Source of the DNA: Aquabacter sediminis
GTDB taxonomy: Bacteria; Pseudomonadota; Alphaproteobacteria; Rhizobiales; Xanthobacteraceae
Direction of reading: 5' to 3'
DNA length: 55,332 bases
Assembly (NCBI RefSeq): GCF_028863665.1
Contig: NZ_JARBFX010000018.1
Coordinates: forward strand, 1-55,332
Both the position numbers and the translations under genes were made by a program. The notes beneath the pieces are model-generated. The model was not told where the DNA came from, searched no databases, and was given only the letters and a program-made list of their open reading frames with translations. Within the stretch, counting starts at the first letter, position 1; each line of letters opens with the position of its first letter. Positions 35,665 through 45,192 of the stretch are shown in pieces.

Positions 35665-36639
35665 GTGAGTGGCCCCTTGGATCTGAAACGCACGACTTTG
35701 TTGCATCGCCCGCGCCGTGCGCTCTTCGTGGTGAACCCGAAGGCGCGCCAAGGGGGCGTCGCGCTGCCCGAAGTGCGCGAGGTGCTGGCGGAAGGCGGGA
35801 TCAGCCTCGTGGAGGCGTCGCTGGAAAAAGGCCAGGGCCTTTCCGACCTGATCCGCCAACGGGCTTCCGAAGTGGACCTCGCCATTATCGGTGGCGGCGA
35901 CGGCACACTGAATGGCGCAGCCTCCGGCCTCTATGACACGGCCTTGCCCCTTGGCGTGTTGCCACTCGGAACAGCCAATGACTTCGCCCGCACCCTCAGC
36001 ATTCCCGCAGATCCCGTGGAGGCGGCGCGCCTGATCGCCTTTGGCGAGCCGCGTCTCGTGGATCTCGGCGAGGTGAACGGACATCCGTTCCTGAACGTGG
36101 CGAGCATCGGCTTTTCTGCTGAACTAGCGCGCGAACTCACGGCTGACGCCAAGAAGACCTGGGGCGTGCTCGGCTACGCGGTCACCGCCGCCCGCCTCGT
36201 GGCCCAGTCTCGCCTGTTCACCGCCTACATCGAGCATGACGGCACCATCGAGACGGTGCGGACATTGCAGGTCTCGGTGGGCAATGGCCGCTATTACGGG
36301 GGCGGCATGGCGGTGGCTGAAAGCGCCACCGCCGACGACGGAACCCTGGATTTCTATTCGCTGGAAGTGGACCATTGGTGGCGCCTCCTGCGGCTGCTGC
36401 CCAGCCTGCGGCGGGGCACGCAGGGGCGATGGGACGATGTGCGCGCCTTCCGCACCACCGAGGTCATCATCCGCACCCGCAAGCCGCGCGCGGTGAATAC
36501 GGATGGCGAGCTCACCACCTGGACGCCCGCTCATTTCAAGATCCGCCCGGCAGTGCTGCGGGTCTATGCTCCGCCAAGCCGCCCCGCTGCCTTCCAGAGT
36601 TCCCGCCGCATCCTCGCCCCTTCATCCTCAAAAGAGTGA
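35665..36639 (+). CDS. Lipid kinase of the YegS/diacylglycerol kinase family
   Basis: A 324-aa kinase. The N-terminal pattern ALFVVNPKARQGG, the nucleotide-binding GGGDGTLNGAASGL and the LPLGTANDFARTL segment are hallmarks of YegS/BmrU and DgkA-catalytic-domain proteins. Predicted activity is ATP-dependent phosphorylation of a lipid or sphingoid base. The only in-frame start before the conserved region is the GTG at 35665, which has no clear Shine-Dalgarno sequence. TerC follows 3 bp later, so the two are probably co-transcribed. Confidence 0.9.
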   Translation: MSGPLDLKRTTLLHRPRRALFVVNPKARQGGVALPEVREVLAEGGISLVEASLEKGQGLSDLIRQRASEVDLAIIGGGDGTLNGAASGLYDTALPLGVLPLGTANDFARTLSIPADPVEAARLIAFGEPRLVDLGEVNGHPFLNVASIGFSAELARELTADAKKTWGVLGYAVTAARLVAQSRLFTAYIEHDGTIETVRTLQVSVGNGRYYGGGMAVAESATADDGTLDFYSLEVDHWWRLLRLLPSLRRGTQGRWDDVRAFRTTEVIIRTRKPRAVNTDGELTTWTPAHFKIRPAVLRVYAPPSRPAAFQSSRRILAPSSSKE

Positions 36640-36642
36640 GAC

Positions 36643-37386
36643 ATGGATTATCTGCTTCAATTGGCTGCCGATCCGGCGGCGTGGGTCGCCTTGGTGACGC
36701 TGGTCGCCATGGAAATCGTGCTCGGCATCGACAACCTGATCTTCATCTCCATTCTCACCAATAAGCTGCCGGCCGAGCATCGCACCAAGGCGCGGCGCAT
36801 CGGAATCGGGCTGGCGCTTATCATGCGCCTGGGCCTTTTGGGCACCATCGCCATCATCGTGCAGCTCACCCAGCCGATCTTCTCGGTGTTCGGCCATCCC
36901 TTCTCGTGGCGGGACCTCATCCTGATCTCGGGTGGCCTCTTCCTGGTTTGGAAGGCCACAAAGGAGATCCACCACAACGTGGACCCCGATCCCGGCTCGG
37001 ACATGTTCGAGACCAGCAAGGCAACGCTGGGCTTCGGCGCGGCCATCGTGCAGATCCTGATGTTGGACCTGGTCTTCTCCATCGACAGCATCATCACCGC
37101 CGTGGGCATGACGGAGCATATCCCGATCATGATCATTGCTGTCATTGCAGCTGTGACGGTGATGCTGCTGGCCGCCGACCCTCTGGCGAAGTTCATCGAA
37201 GCCAATCCCACCGTGGTGATGCTGGCGTTGGGCTTCCTCATCATGATCGGCATGACGCTGATCGCGGAAGGCTTCGGTGCGCACGTGCCCAAGGGCTATG
37301 TCTACGCCGCCATGGCCTTCTCTTCCGGCATCGAGGTGCTGAACATGCTGGTGCGCCGCGCCAGCCGGAAGAAGGGCGCCCACTAA
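36643..37386 (+). CDS. TerC-family integral membrane protein
   Basis: A 247-aa protein with seven predicted membrane helices. The acidic intramembrane motifs [20 protein letters not shown] and [20 protein letters not shown] are diagnostic for the TerC family, thought to move metal ions such as Mn2+ or Ca2+. The C-terminal part retains [16 protein letters not shown]. It shares an operon with the lipid kinase and ends in a strong terminator. Confidence 0.93.
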   Translation: MDYLLQLAADPAAWVALVTLVAMEIVLGIDNLIFISILTNKLPAEHRTKARRIGIGLALIMRLGLLGTIAIIVQLTQPIFSVFGHPFSWRDLILISGGLFLVWKATKEIHHNVDPDPGSDMFETSKATLGFGAAIVQILMLDLVFSIDSIITAVGMTEHIPIMIIAVIAAVTVMLLAADPLAKFIEANPTVVMLALGFLIMIGMTLIAEGFGAHVPKGYVYAAMAFSSGIEVLNMLVRRASRKKGAH

Positions 37387-37430
37387 AAAAGAGCGACCGC
37401 CTGCACCGGCAGGCGGTCGCTGTCTTGTCC
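37385..37430. terminator. Strong bidirectional terminator
   Basis: A perfect 13-bp stem (AGCGACCGCCTGC at 37392-37404 and its complement at 37409-37421) with a 4-nt loop. An A6 run on the left acts as the U tract for the minus-strand AGCS gene; the plus strand continues with GTCTTGTCC. It separates the convergent TerC and symporter genes. Confidence 0.92.
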
Positions 37431-37479
37431 ATTCTGGCGAGTTGCCCACCCGGCGGATGGCCGGGTGGCGCGGGTTTGA

Positions 37480-38901
<1,422 letters not shown>

Positions 38902-39227
38902 CCGCCCCTCCACCCTTGTGCCGCCGGTCGGGGCGGCCTGTTCCCCAAGAAAAGCCTAAGCGGCGGCCGGCATTGTGGAAAGCGCGAAGTCTTACAGTCG
39001 GGTGACGTTTCCGCGACAAGGGCGGATGCGCGTGAACGGCGTGGCGTGCATGGCATTTCGTCGGCCCCGATTGGCCGGAGCAGGCCCATCGGCGCTCCTC
39101 CCCGCGCGGCAGTGGCGGCGTGTCCGCCGGCTCACGGGCGGTCCAGAATCATGGGCGCCCGCTTCCCCTGAGCTGCGGCGCGCACTAGGTTCCGCCCCCT
39201 GCGTCCTGGCGGCACACGAGGATTTCC
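38902..39227. other. Divergent intergenic region, no recognised element
   Basis: This 326-bp gap lies between the symporter gene (minus) and the hydrolase gene (plus) and should hold both promoters. I see no repeat, hairpin, operator or small gene that I can support. Confidence 0.4.
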
Positions 39228-39980
39228 ATGCCCACCTTTTCATCCGACGGCGTCGAACTGGCCTATCTGGACGACGGCGCGGGCGATGCTGTCCTGCTCA
39301 TTCACGGGTTCGGATCCACCAAGGAGATCAACTGGGTCAATACCGGTTGGGTCAAGCTTCTCCTGGGGGCCGGGCGGCGGGTGATTGCGTTCGACCATCG
39401 CGGCCATGGCGCATCGGAAAAGCTTTATGATCCAGCGCTTTACCACACTGAACTGATGGCGGACGACGCGGCGCGGCTATTGGCGCACCTTGGTGTGCCG
39501 CAGGCCGACATCATCGGCTATTCCATGGGCGCCCGGGTCGGGGCTCACCTGGCCTTGCTGCATCCCGAGCAGGTGCGTTCGCTAGTGATGGGCGGGCTCG
39601 GCATCCATCTGGTGGAGGGCGCGGGGCTGCCCCAGTCCATCGCCGACGCGCTGGAAGCCCCCAGCCTTGACGATGTCACCGACCCCATGGGCCGCATGTT
39701 CCGCGCCTTTGGCGACGCCAACAAGGCGGACCTGAAGGCGCTTGCCGCCTGCATCCGCGGCTCGCGCCAGGTGCTCAGCGAGGCCGAGGTGCGCCGCATC
39801 TTCCAGCCCGTCCTGGTGGCGGTGGGCACGCGGGACGCGGTCGCGGGAGATGCCCACAGGCTGGCCGCCCTCCTGCCGGACGGGGAGGCGCTGGACATTC
39901 CCGGCCGGGATCACAATCCGGCGGTGGGGGACAAGGTGTTCAAGCAGGGGGTGCTGGACTTCTTTGCCCGGCGCCCGTGA
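39228..39980 (+). CDS. Alpha/beta hydrolase
   Basis: A 250-aa serine hydrolase of the alpha/beta fold. The oxyanion region (VLLIHGFGSTKEINW), the nucleophile elbow GYSMG near residue 105, and a C-terminal His (IPGRDHNP) form the catalytic set. The substrate is unknown; no pathway context is visible. It precedes cysE by 92 bp. Confidence 0.9.
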   Translation: MPTFSSDGVELAYLDDGAGDAVLLIHGFGSTKEINWVNTGWVKLLLGAGRRVIAFDHRGHGASEKLYDPALYHTELMADDAARLLAHLGVPQADIIGYSMGARVGAHLALLHPEQVRSLVMGGLGIHLVEGAGLPQSIADALEAPSLDDVTDPMGRMFRAFGDANKADLKALAACIRGSRQVLSEAEVRRIFQPVLVAVGTRDAVAGDAHRLAALLPDGEALDIPGRDHNPAVGDKVFKQGVLDFFARRP

Positions 39981-40072
39981 ATGCGGGCGGCGTCCACAGG
40001 TGCGCGGAACGCTCTTCCTCGGCCGCAGCTTGTGCTAGAACTGGCGCGAATGGACCCATCCAGGAGGCAGAA

Positions 40073-40945
40073 ATGCCCCAGACCCTGTTTCAGACCCGCC
40101 CCGCGTCCGGCACGCGGGGAGCGATCGTGGAGCGTTGGCAGGACACGGTCGACCCCGTCTGGGCGCGGCTGCGGAACGAGGCGGATGCGGCGATGGAGGC
40201 GGAGCCTGTGCTCGCCAGCTTCTTCGTCAGCGCGGTGCTCGGCCATGTCAGCCTTGAGGCGGTGATTGCCGAGCGTATCGCGGCACGGCTCGACCATGCG
40301 GAATTGCCATCGGCGGTCATCCGGGCGGCTTTTCATGAGGCGTGCGCGGCGGATAGCGCGATCCCGCAGGCGGTGCGGGCGGACATCATGGCGGTGGTGG
40401 ACCGTGATCCGGCGGCCACGCGAACGCTGGAACCCGTCTTGTATTTCAAGGGCTTCCACGCCATCCAGACGCATCGCCTCTCGCACTGGCTGTGGAGCCA
40501 GGGGCGGCGGGACTTCGCACTCTATCTGCAGAGCCGCGCCTCCTCCGTCTTCGCGGTGGACATTCATCCGGCCGTGCCAATGGGACGCGGCATTTTCCTG
40601 GACCATGCCACCGGCCTGGTGGTGGGCGCCACCGCTGTGATCGAGGATGATGTTTCGATCCTTCAAGGGGTTACGCTCGGCGGTACCGGCAAGGAGCGTG
40701 GCGATCGTCACCCCAAGATCCGTCGCGGCGTGCTGATCGGCGCGGGCGCCAAGGTCCTGGGCAATATCGAGGTGGGCCATTGCGCCCGCATTGCTGCGGG
40801 ATCGGTGGTGTTGAAGCCAGTGCCGCCGGCGACAACGGTGGCGGGCATTCCTGCCAAGGTGGTCGGGGAAGCCGGCTGTGCCGAGCCGGCCCGGGCCATG
40901 GACCAAATGTTCGACGACAACATCTTTGCTGGCGCCGATATCTGA
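40073..40945 (+). CDS. cysE: Serine O-acetyltransferase CysE
   Basis: A 290-aa enzyme making O-acetylserine from serine and acetyl-CoA, the first step of cysteine synthesis. An N-terminal helical SATase domain (EPVLASFFVSAVLGHVSLEA) precedes the left-handed beta-helix with hexapeptide repeats. Catalytic-region signatures are AVDIHPAVPMGRGIFLDHAT and GGTGKERGDRHPKI. The ATG at 40073 follows AGGAGG with 5-nt spacing. Confidence 0.95.
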   Translation: MPQTLFQTRPASGTRGAIVERWQDTVDPVWARLRNEADAAMEAEPVLASFFVSAVLGHVSLEAVIAERIAARLDHAELPSAVIRAAFHEACAADSAIPQAVRADIMAVVDRDPAATRTLEPVLYFKGFHAIQTHRLSHWLWSQGRRDFALYLQSRASSVFAVDIHPAVPMGRGIFLDHATGLVVGATAVIEDDVSILQGVTLGGTGKERGDRHPKIRRGVLIGAGAKVLGNIEVGHCARIAAGSVVLKPVPPATTVAGIPAKVVGEAGCAEPARAMDQMFDDNIFAGADI

Positions 40946-41021
40946 TGACCGGGTGGCCTCGGCCGCCCGTCGACCCCCGGCCGCAGTCGAGGCGGCCGTG
41001 ACACTCCTGGAGGATGAAAGT

Positions 41022-41231
41022 TTGGATAAGACCGAGCTCGAGCGGGTACAGAGATACCTCAGAACACTGTTCGGCAACCCGCAGATCAAGGTTACCGCGC
41101 GTCCGAAGAAGAAGGATTCCGCCGAGGTCTATCTGGGCGATGAATTCATCGGCGTCCTGTTCAAGGACGAAGAGGATGGCGACCTGTCCTACAACTTCCA
41201 GATGGCCATTCTCGACACCGACCTGGATTGA
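41022..41231 (+). CDS. DUF3126-family small protein
   Basis: A 69-aa protein common downstream of cysE in alphaproteobacteria. It matches DUF3126 through LERVQRYLRTLFGNPQIKVT and DSAEVYLGDEFIGVLFKDEE. No ATG fits; the TTG at 41022 has GGAGG 8 nt upstream and gives the usual length, so I use it. Function unknown. Confidence 0.85.
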   Translation: MDKTELERVQRYLRTLFGNPQIKVTARPKKKDSAEVYLGDEFIGVLFKDEEDGDLSYNFQMAILDTDLD

Positions 41232-41345
41232 GACCCCGGCGGCGGCGCGGGTGCGCCGCCGCCTTCTGCCCCCCTGCCTGCTTTTCAGGTGGACGAATAC
41301 GGGATACAGAATCGTGGCATACAAGATGCCGTTCTGGGGGCGCCC

Positions 41346-42122
41346 GTGCCTTTTCTTCACATTGCCGGCGAGCGGTTCCGCTATGAGACCGGCGGGCTCC
41401 GCAAGGGGCCGGCCTTGGTGCTCGCCCATTCGCTTGGCACCCGGCTGGAGATGTGGGATGCCCTCGTGCCCCATCTCGCCCATCGTTTCCATGTGATCCG
41501 CTACGATGCCCGCGGCCACGGCCAGAGCGTGGCGCCGGATGCCGTCTATTCCATGGGGGATCTGGGCCGCGACCTCATCAACATCCTCGATGCCCTCGAT
41601 TTGCCGCAGGTGCATCTGTGCGGGCTGTCGCTGGGCGGAATGGTGGGCCAGTGGATGGCGGTGAACGCGCCGCAGCGGCTCAATCGCCTCGTGCTGGCCA
41701 ACACCACCGCCCATGCGGGGCCGCATCGTATGTGGGAAGGGCGCATCAAGGCGGTGCGCAAGGCCGGCACGGCGCCCATTGCCGAGGCGGTGGTGGAGAG
41801 CTGGTTTACCCCCGCCTTCCGGCAGGCGGCCCCCGCCGAGGTGGCGCGGGTGCGCAGCATGGTGGTGGAGACCCCGGCGGTGGGCTATGCCGCGACCAGC
41901 TGCGCCATGCGCGACATGGATTTCCGCCATGACCTTGCCCAGGTCCACACGCCCACTTTAGTGGTGATCGGCGCGCAGGATCGTTCGACGCCGCCCGAAT
42001 GGGGTGAGCTGATCGCGTCCCATATCCCCGGCGCGCAGAAGGCGGTGCTGGACACCGGGCACATGTCCGCCATCGAGGCGCCGGGGGACTTTGCCGCGTC
42101 CCTCATCCGCTTCCTGGCCTGA
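41346..42122 (+). CDS. 3-Oxoadipate enol-lactonase-like alpha/beta hydrolase
   Basis: A 258-aa hydrolase closest in pattern to PcaD, which opens 3-oxoadipate enol-lactone in the protocatechuate pathway. It shows LAHSLGTRLEMWDALVPHLA, RYDARGHGQS, the nucleophile elbow GLSLGGMVGQW, and a catalytic His in DTGHMSAIE. The other pca genes are absent, so the pathway role is uncertain. The GTG at 41346 follows GGGGG; an in-frame ATG at 41289 is possible. Confidence 0.8.
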   Translation: MPFLHIAGERFRYETGGLRKGPALVLAHSLGTRLEMWDALVPHLAHRFHVIRYDARGHGQSVAPDAVYSMGDLGRDLINILDALDLPQVHLCGLSLGGMVGQWMAVNAPQRLNRLVLANTTAHAGPHRMWEGRIKAVRKAGTAPIAEAVVESWFTPAFRQAAPAEVARVRSMVVETPAVGYAATSCAMRDMDFRHDLAQVHTPTLVVIGAQDRSTPPEWGELIASHIPGAQKAVLDTGHMSAIEAPGDFAASLIRFLA

Positions 42123-42183
42123 TGCTGGGCCGATCTGCGGCGGTACGAATTGTCATTGAGCCTCGATAAGCTTCAGATGGCAT

Positions 42184-42205
42184 CAGCCGGTTTGGGGGCC
42201 GGCTG
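42184..42205. repeat. Inverted repeat upstream of the cation transporter
   Basis: CAGCCGG and CCGGCTG form a 7-bp stem with an 8-nt loop, 29 bp before the transporter start. No U tract follows, so it could be an operator or leader hairpin rather than a terminator. Confidence 0.35.
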
Positions 42206-42233
42206 TGGGACCGGGATGGGGCAGGGGTGACAC

Positions 42234-43478
42234 ATGGCGCAGATGTCCAACGAGCCGGCGCACGGCGCAGGCGACGGCGCGGCTGCGGGGCGGGCGCCCC
42301 ACAGGCAGGGGGGGATTGGCCAGGGCGCGAGCGAGCTCGATTCCGCTGCGACGGGTCACCACCACCCAGATCACGGCCAAGACCCGCATGGCCAAAAAGA
42401 TCATGGCCACGACGGCCATGATCACGACGGGCATGATCACGACGGGCATGATCACGACGGGCATGATCACGACGGGCATGATCACGATGGGCATGATCAC
42501 GATGGGCATGACCACGAGGGCCACGGGCACAAACGGCAAGGTCATTCCACCCATTCCCATTCCAGCCATTCCCACGGCCACGCTCATTCCGGCCATTCCC
42601 ATGCGGTGCCGTCTTCGCTGCGGGCCTTCGCCATCGGCGCGTCGGTCAATTTCGGCTTCGTGGTGGTGGAGGCGGTGTTCGGGGTGCTTTCCGGCTCCCT
42701 CAGTCTGCTGGCGGATGCGGGCCATAACCTTTCGGACGTGCTGGGCCTGCTGCTGGCCTGGGCGGCAGCCTGGCTGTCGCGGCGGCCGCCCAGCGAGCGG
42801 CGCACGTTTGGCTACGGTCGCACCTCAATCCTGGCGGCGCTGGCCAATGCGCTGATCCTCATTGCCGGCACCGGCGGCATCATCTGGGAGGCGGTGACGC
42901 GCTTCGGCGATCCCGAACCCATCCAGACGGGAATCGTCATGCTGGTGGCCCTGATCGGCATCGGGGTGAATTTCGGCACTGCCTTGCTGTTCATGGCGGA
43001 CCGCAAGAGCGACCTGAACGTGCGCGGCGCCTTTGTCCACCTGGTGGCGGATGCGGCCATTTCGCTGGGCGTGGTGGTGGCGGCGGGGGTGATCGGGCTT
43101 ACCGGCTGGCTGTGGCTGGACCCGGTGGTCTCCATCGCCATCTCGGTGGCGATCATCGCCGGCACCTGGGGGCTGTTCCGCGACAGCTTTGACCTGGCCA
43201 TCGACACCGTGCCGGCGGGCATCGACCGGGCGGCAGTCGCGGCCTATCTGGCGGCACGGCCGGGGGTGCGCGAGGTCCATGACCTGCACATCTGGGCGCT
43301 CTCGACGACGGATGTGGCGATGACCGCCCATCTGGTGCGCCCCGGCGCCGCCCTCGACGACGCCTTTTTGATGGAAACCTGCGCCGAGCTGAAGGCCAAG
43401 TTCGGCATCGGCCATGCGGCCTTGCAGGTGGAGGCGGGCGACATGCCTTGCCCGCTCGCCTCGCCGCAGGTGGTGTGA
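42234..43478 (+). CDS. Cation diffusion facilitator (zinc-type) with expanded His-rich N-terminus
   Basis: A 414-aa CDF efflux transporter. The first about 125 residues are cytoplasmic and extremely His/Asp-rich, including seven tandem GHDHD/E units and an SHSHGHAHSGHSH block. Six membrane helices follow. The metal-site motifs are HNLSD in helix 2 (LLADAGHNLSDVLG) and HLVAD in helix 5 (FVHLVADAAISLG), the His/Asp pattern of Zn-type CDFs (CzcD/ZitB). The C-terminal cytoplasmic domain contains VREVHDLHIWALSTTDVAMT. The His-rich segment probably binds or senses metal. The convergent operon next door encodes a His-rich protein and an ArsR/SmtB repressor. Confidence 0.93.
   Translation: MAQMSNEPAHGAGDGAAAGRAPHRQGGIGQGASELDSAATGHHHPDHGQDPHGQKDHGHDGHDHDGHDHDGHDHDGHDHDGHDHDGHDHDGHDHEGHGHKRQGHSTHSHSSHSHGHAHSGHSHAVPSSLRAFAIGASVNFGFVVVEAVFGVLSGSLSLLADAGHNLSDVLGLLLAWAAAWLSRRPPSERRTFGYGRTSILAALANALILIAGTGGIIWEAVTRFGDPEPIQTGIVMLVALIGIGVNFGTALLFMADRKSDLNVRGAFVHLVADAAISLGVVVAAGVIGLTGWLWLDPVVSIAISVAIIAGTWGLFRDSFDLAIDTVPAGIDRAAVAAYLAARPGVREVHDLHIWALSTTDVAMTAHLVRPGAALDDAFLMETCAELKAKFGIGHAALQVEAGDMPCPLASPQVV
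42414..42518 (+). repeat. In-frame 15-bp tandem repeat (GHDHD units)
   Basis: Seven units of 15 bp, nearly identical (GGGCATGATCACGAC with third-base changes in units 1 and 5-7), code for six GHDHD and one GHDHE. The low divergence between units points to recent slippage expansion. Confidence 0.95.
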
Positions 43479-43509
43479 GGCGGCGGGCTATGCCGCCGCG
43501 TCGCGATAA

Positions 43510-43866
43510 TCAGGCGCTGACGATCTCCACCGGGCCATGGTCGTCGCAATGGTCGCCATGGGGATGGTGCAGGCGGCCATCCACCAGATAGTCCACATGG
43601 TCGCCATGGGGCACCGCCTCATGGCCGCAGCCGGGGCCGTGCACATGGCCGGGCTCGTGTCCCGTGCAGGGCTGGCCGGCGGTGCAGGCGTCGGGATTGG
43701 TAGCGCTCACCTCGATCACATGCTCGTCCACATGGTCCCCGTGGGGATGATGCAGGTGGCCGTCATGCAGATAGTCCACATGGTCGCCATGCTTGATGGC
43801 GGTGTGGCCGCAGGCGGGGCCGTGGGCATGGTCGTGATTGGGGTGGATCTTGCAGGTCTCGCTCAT
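43510..43866 (-). CDS. Histidine-rich duplicated metal-binding protein
   Basis: A 118-aa soluble protein with about 25 His and 6 Cys residues. It consists of two copies of one unit of about 45 residues: each has HGPxCGH, then HGDHVDYLxDGxLHHPHGDH, then an acidic end. A short linker (DACTAGQPCTGH) joins them. No signal peptide is visible, so it likely stays in the cytoplasm as a metal buffer or chaperone. It follows the ArsR/SmtB gene by 16 bp in one operon. Function is inferred from composition; I recognise no named family. Confidence 0.88.
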   Translation of the reverse strand: MSETCKIHPNHDHAHGPACGHTAIKHGDHVDYLHDGHLHHPHGDHVDEHVIEVSATNPDACTAGQPCTGHEPGHVHGPGCGHEAVPHGDHVDYLVDGRLHHPHGDHCDDHGPVEIVSA

Positions 43867-43882
43867 GGCAGTGTCCTCCTCG

Positions 43883-44194
43883 TCAGTGATGCTCGCAGGC
43901 GTGGTCGACGGCGCTCGTCACCAGAGCGAGCACATGCTCGTCGGCCAATTGGTAGATGATGGACTTGCCGCGCCGCTGGCGTCGCACCAGCCGCGCCGCG
44001 TGAAGCACCTTGAGCCGCGCGGACAAGGTGGTGAGCTTTTCTCCCATGGCCTCGGCAAGGTCCGATACCGAGGCCTCGCCACCGGAAAGAAGGATCAGCA
44101 GCCTCAACCGCGCCGGCTCCGCCAGCGCGGCGAACATGCCGGCGGCGTCCTCGATCTGCGCGTCGGTCAGCGCTGCATGGGGCGTTTCATTCAT
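43883..44194 (-). CDS. ArsR/SmtB-family metal-sensing repressor
   Basis: A 103-aa winged-helix repressor. The DNA-binding part includes ALAEPARLRLLILLSGGEAS, VSDLAEAMGEKLTTLSARLK and LVRRQRRGKSIIYQLAD. The last helix carries Asp85, His87, His98 and Glu101 in the arrangement D-x-H-x10-H-x2-E, which is the alpha-5 zinc site of SmtB, CzrA and related sensors. No alpha-3 Cys site is present. It probably represses its own operon and perhaps the facing transporter gene until Zn2+ (or Co2+/Ni2+) rises. No clear 12-2-12 operator was found upstream. Confidence 0.92.
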   Translation of the reverse strand: MNETPHAALTDAQIEDAAGMFAALAEPARLRLLILLSGGEASVSDLAEAMGEKLTTLSARLKVLHAARLVRRQRRGKSIIYQLADEHVLALVTSAVDHACEHH

Positions 44195-44315
44195 GCATCA
44201 TTCTATTGATCGTTAGAGTGTTGGAGTCAAGTGGTCGGAGGCGCAGTTTTTCGCGCGGTGGCAGGCAATGCGCGTCCTGGAGATCGCCCGCCTGTTCCTT
44301 GTCGAATGGAAGGTT

Positions 44316-44957
44316 TCAGCCGAACCAGAAGCGCCGGGTGCCGGCGGCCAGCAGCAGCGCCCCGCCCACCGCCAGCCAGATGGCGTTGAGGCCCATGTGA
44401 GGATAGAGCATGGCGCCGGCGAAGGCGCCGCCCACAAGGCCGGACCACAGGCTGAAATAGGACAGCCATGCCGTGCGGCTGCCGCCCATGAGGGCGGCGG
44501 CAATGTGCTGGCCGAGCTTCACCAGCGTGCCGGTCATGTAGGTCAGCCCGATGCTCACCTCGCCATTGCGCTCGAACACGGTGTTCTCCACCCCCATGGC
44601 GAAGGCCATGGCCGCCACCGTGGCAAAGCCGAAGTCGAGGGCGTGGAGCGTACCCGCCAGGGCCAGCATGGTGGCCACCAGAAGCAGCAGCACCGTGTGC
44701 CGGCGCCGGTGCAGCAGACGCCCGGCAACGGTGCCGGTGACGACGCCGCAGACGAAGCTGGAAATGAGCCCGGCGGCGACGGCCCAGTGCAGGGACTCGG
44801 CCGCGTTTTCCAGCCCGACCCCCACGCGCGTGGAATTGCCGCTCATGAACGAGACGAAGAAGCCGCCCAGTTCGATGAAGCCAAGGGCGTCCACGAAGCC
44901 GGCCAGGGCCGACAGGCAGACGGCGATGAATCGCAGGTGAAGGTCGTAGCGGAGCAC
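44316..44957 (-). CDS. DUF1275 (YoaK-type) membrane protein
   Basis: A 213-aa membrane protein with six or seven hydrophobic segments. The DUF1275 signature is clear at the N-terminus (GFVDALGFIELGGFFVSFMS, then GNSTRVGVGL) and in the GVENTVFERNGEVSIGLTYM and TGTLVKLGQHIAAALM segments. Function of the family is unknown. A 13-bp periodic repeat lies about 160-200 bp upstream. Confidence 0.92.
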   Translation of the reverse strand: MLRYDLHLRFIAVCLSALAGFVDALGFIELGGFFVSFMSGNSTRVGVGLENAAESLHWAVAAGLISSFVCGVVTGTVAGRLLHRRRHTVLLLLVATMLALAGTLHALDFGFATVAAMAFAMGVENTVFERNGEVSIGLTYMTGTLVKLGQHIAAALMGGSRTAWLSYFSLWSGLVGGAFAGAMLYPHMGLNAIWLAVGGALLLAAGTRRFWFG

Positions 44958-45113
44958 AGGGGGCGGGTATCACGCCGGGCGGGTGCAATGGAAGCGTCGC
45001 CATGAGATGGCGGCAATGCGGAAAAGAGGAGAGGAGGGAATTGCGGTTGAGGATGTCAGGCTCCGCAACCGGATCCTGGCGCAATGGCGGGCCGGCGGCG
45101 GTGTCGAGGAGGC

Positions 45114-45159
45114 CTGCCAACTGAGCCTGCCAATTGGGCCTGCCAAGGTGATCTGCCAA
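45114..45159. repeat. Four copies of CTGCCAA at an exact 13-bp period
   Basis: CTGCCAA occurs at 45114, 45127, 45140 and 45153 (TTGGCAG on the minus strand). The six bases between copies differ, so the heptamer rather than the whole unit is kept. The array lies between the end of the nif operon and the upstream region of the DUF1275 gene. Confidence 0.8.
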
Positions 45160-45192
45160 GGGCATCTCGCCCGAGAGAGGCCGAAGGGGGTC

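Noticed and set aside
42414-42518. 15-bp repeat array as a CRISPR or iteron array
   Set aside because: It is in frame inside the CDF gene and codes for metal-binding GHDHD units; there are no spacers.
44195-44230. TTGATCGTT near the ArsR start as a FixK box or a 12-2-12 metal operator
   Set aside because: The second half-site does not match ATCAA, and no convincing 12-2-12 palindrome of the SmtB type is present.
41024-44957. A mobile element as origin of the metal module
   Set aside because: No transposase, integrase, terminal repeat or tRNA attachment site is visible, and base composition matches the surroundings.
45114-45159. 13-bp periodic repeat as a CRISPR array
   Set aside because: Units and spacers are far too short and there are no cas genes in the window.
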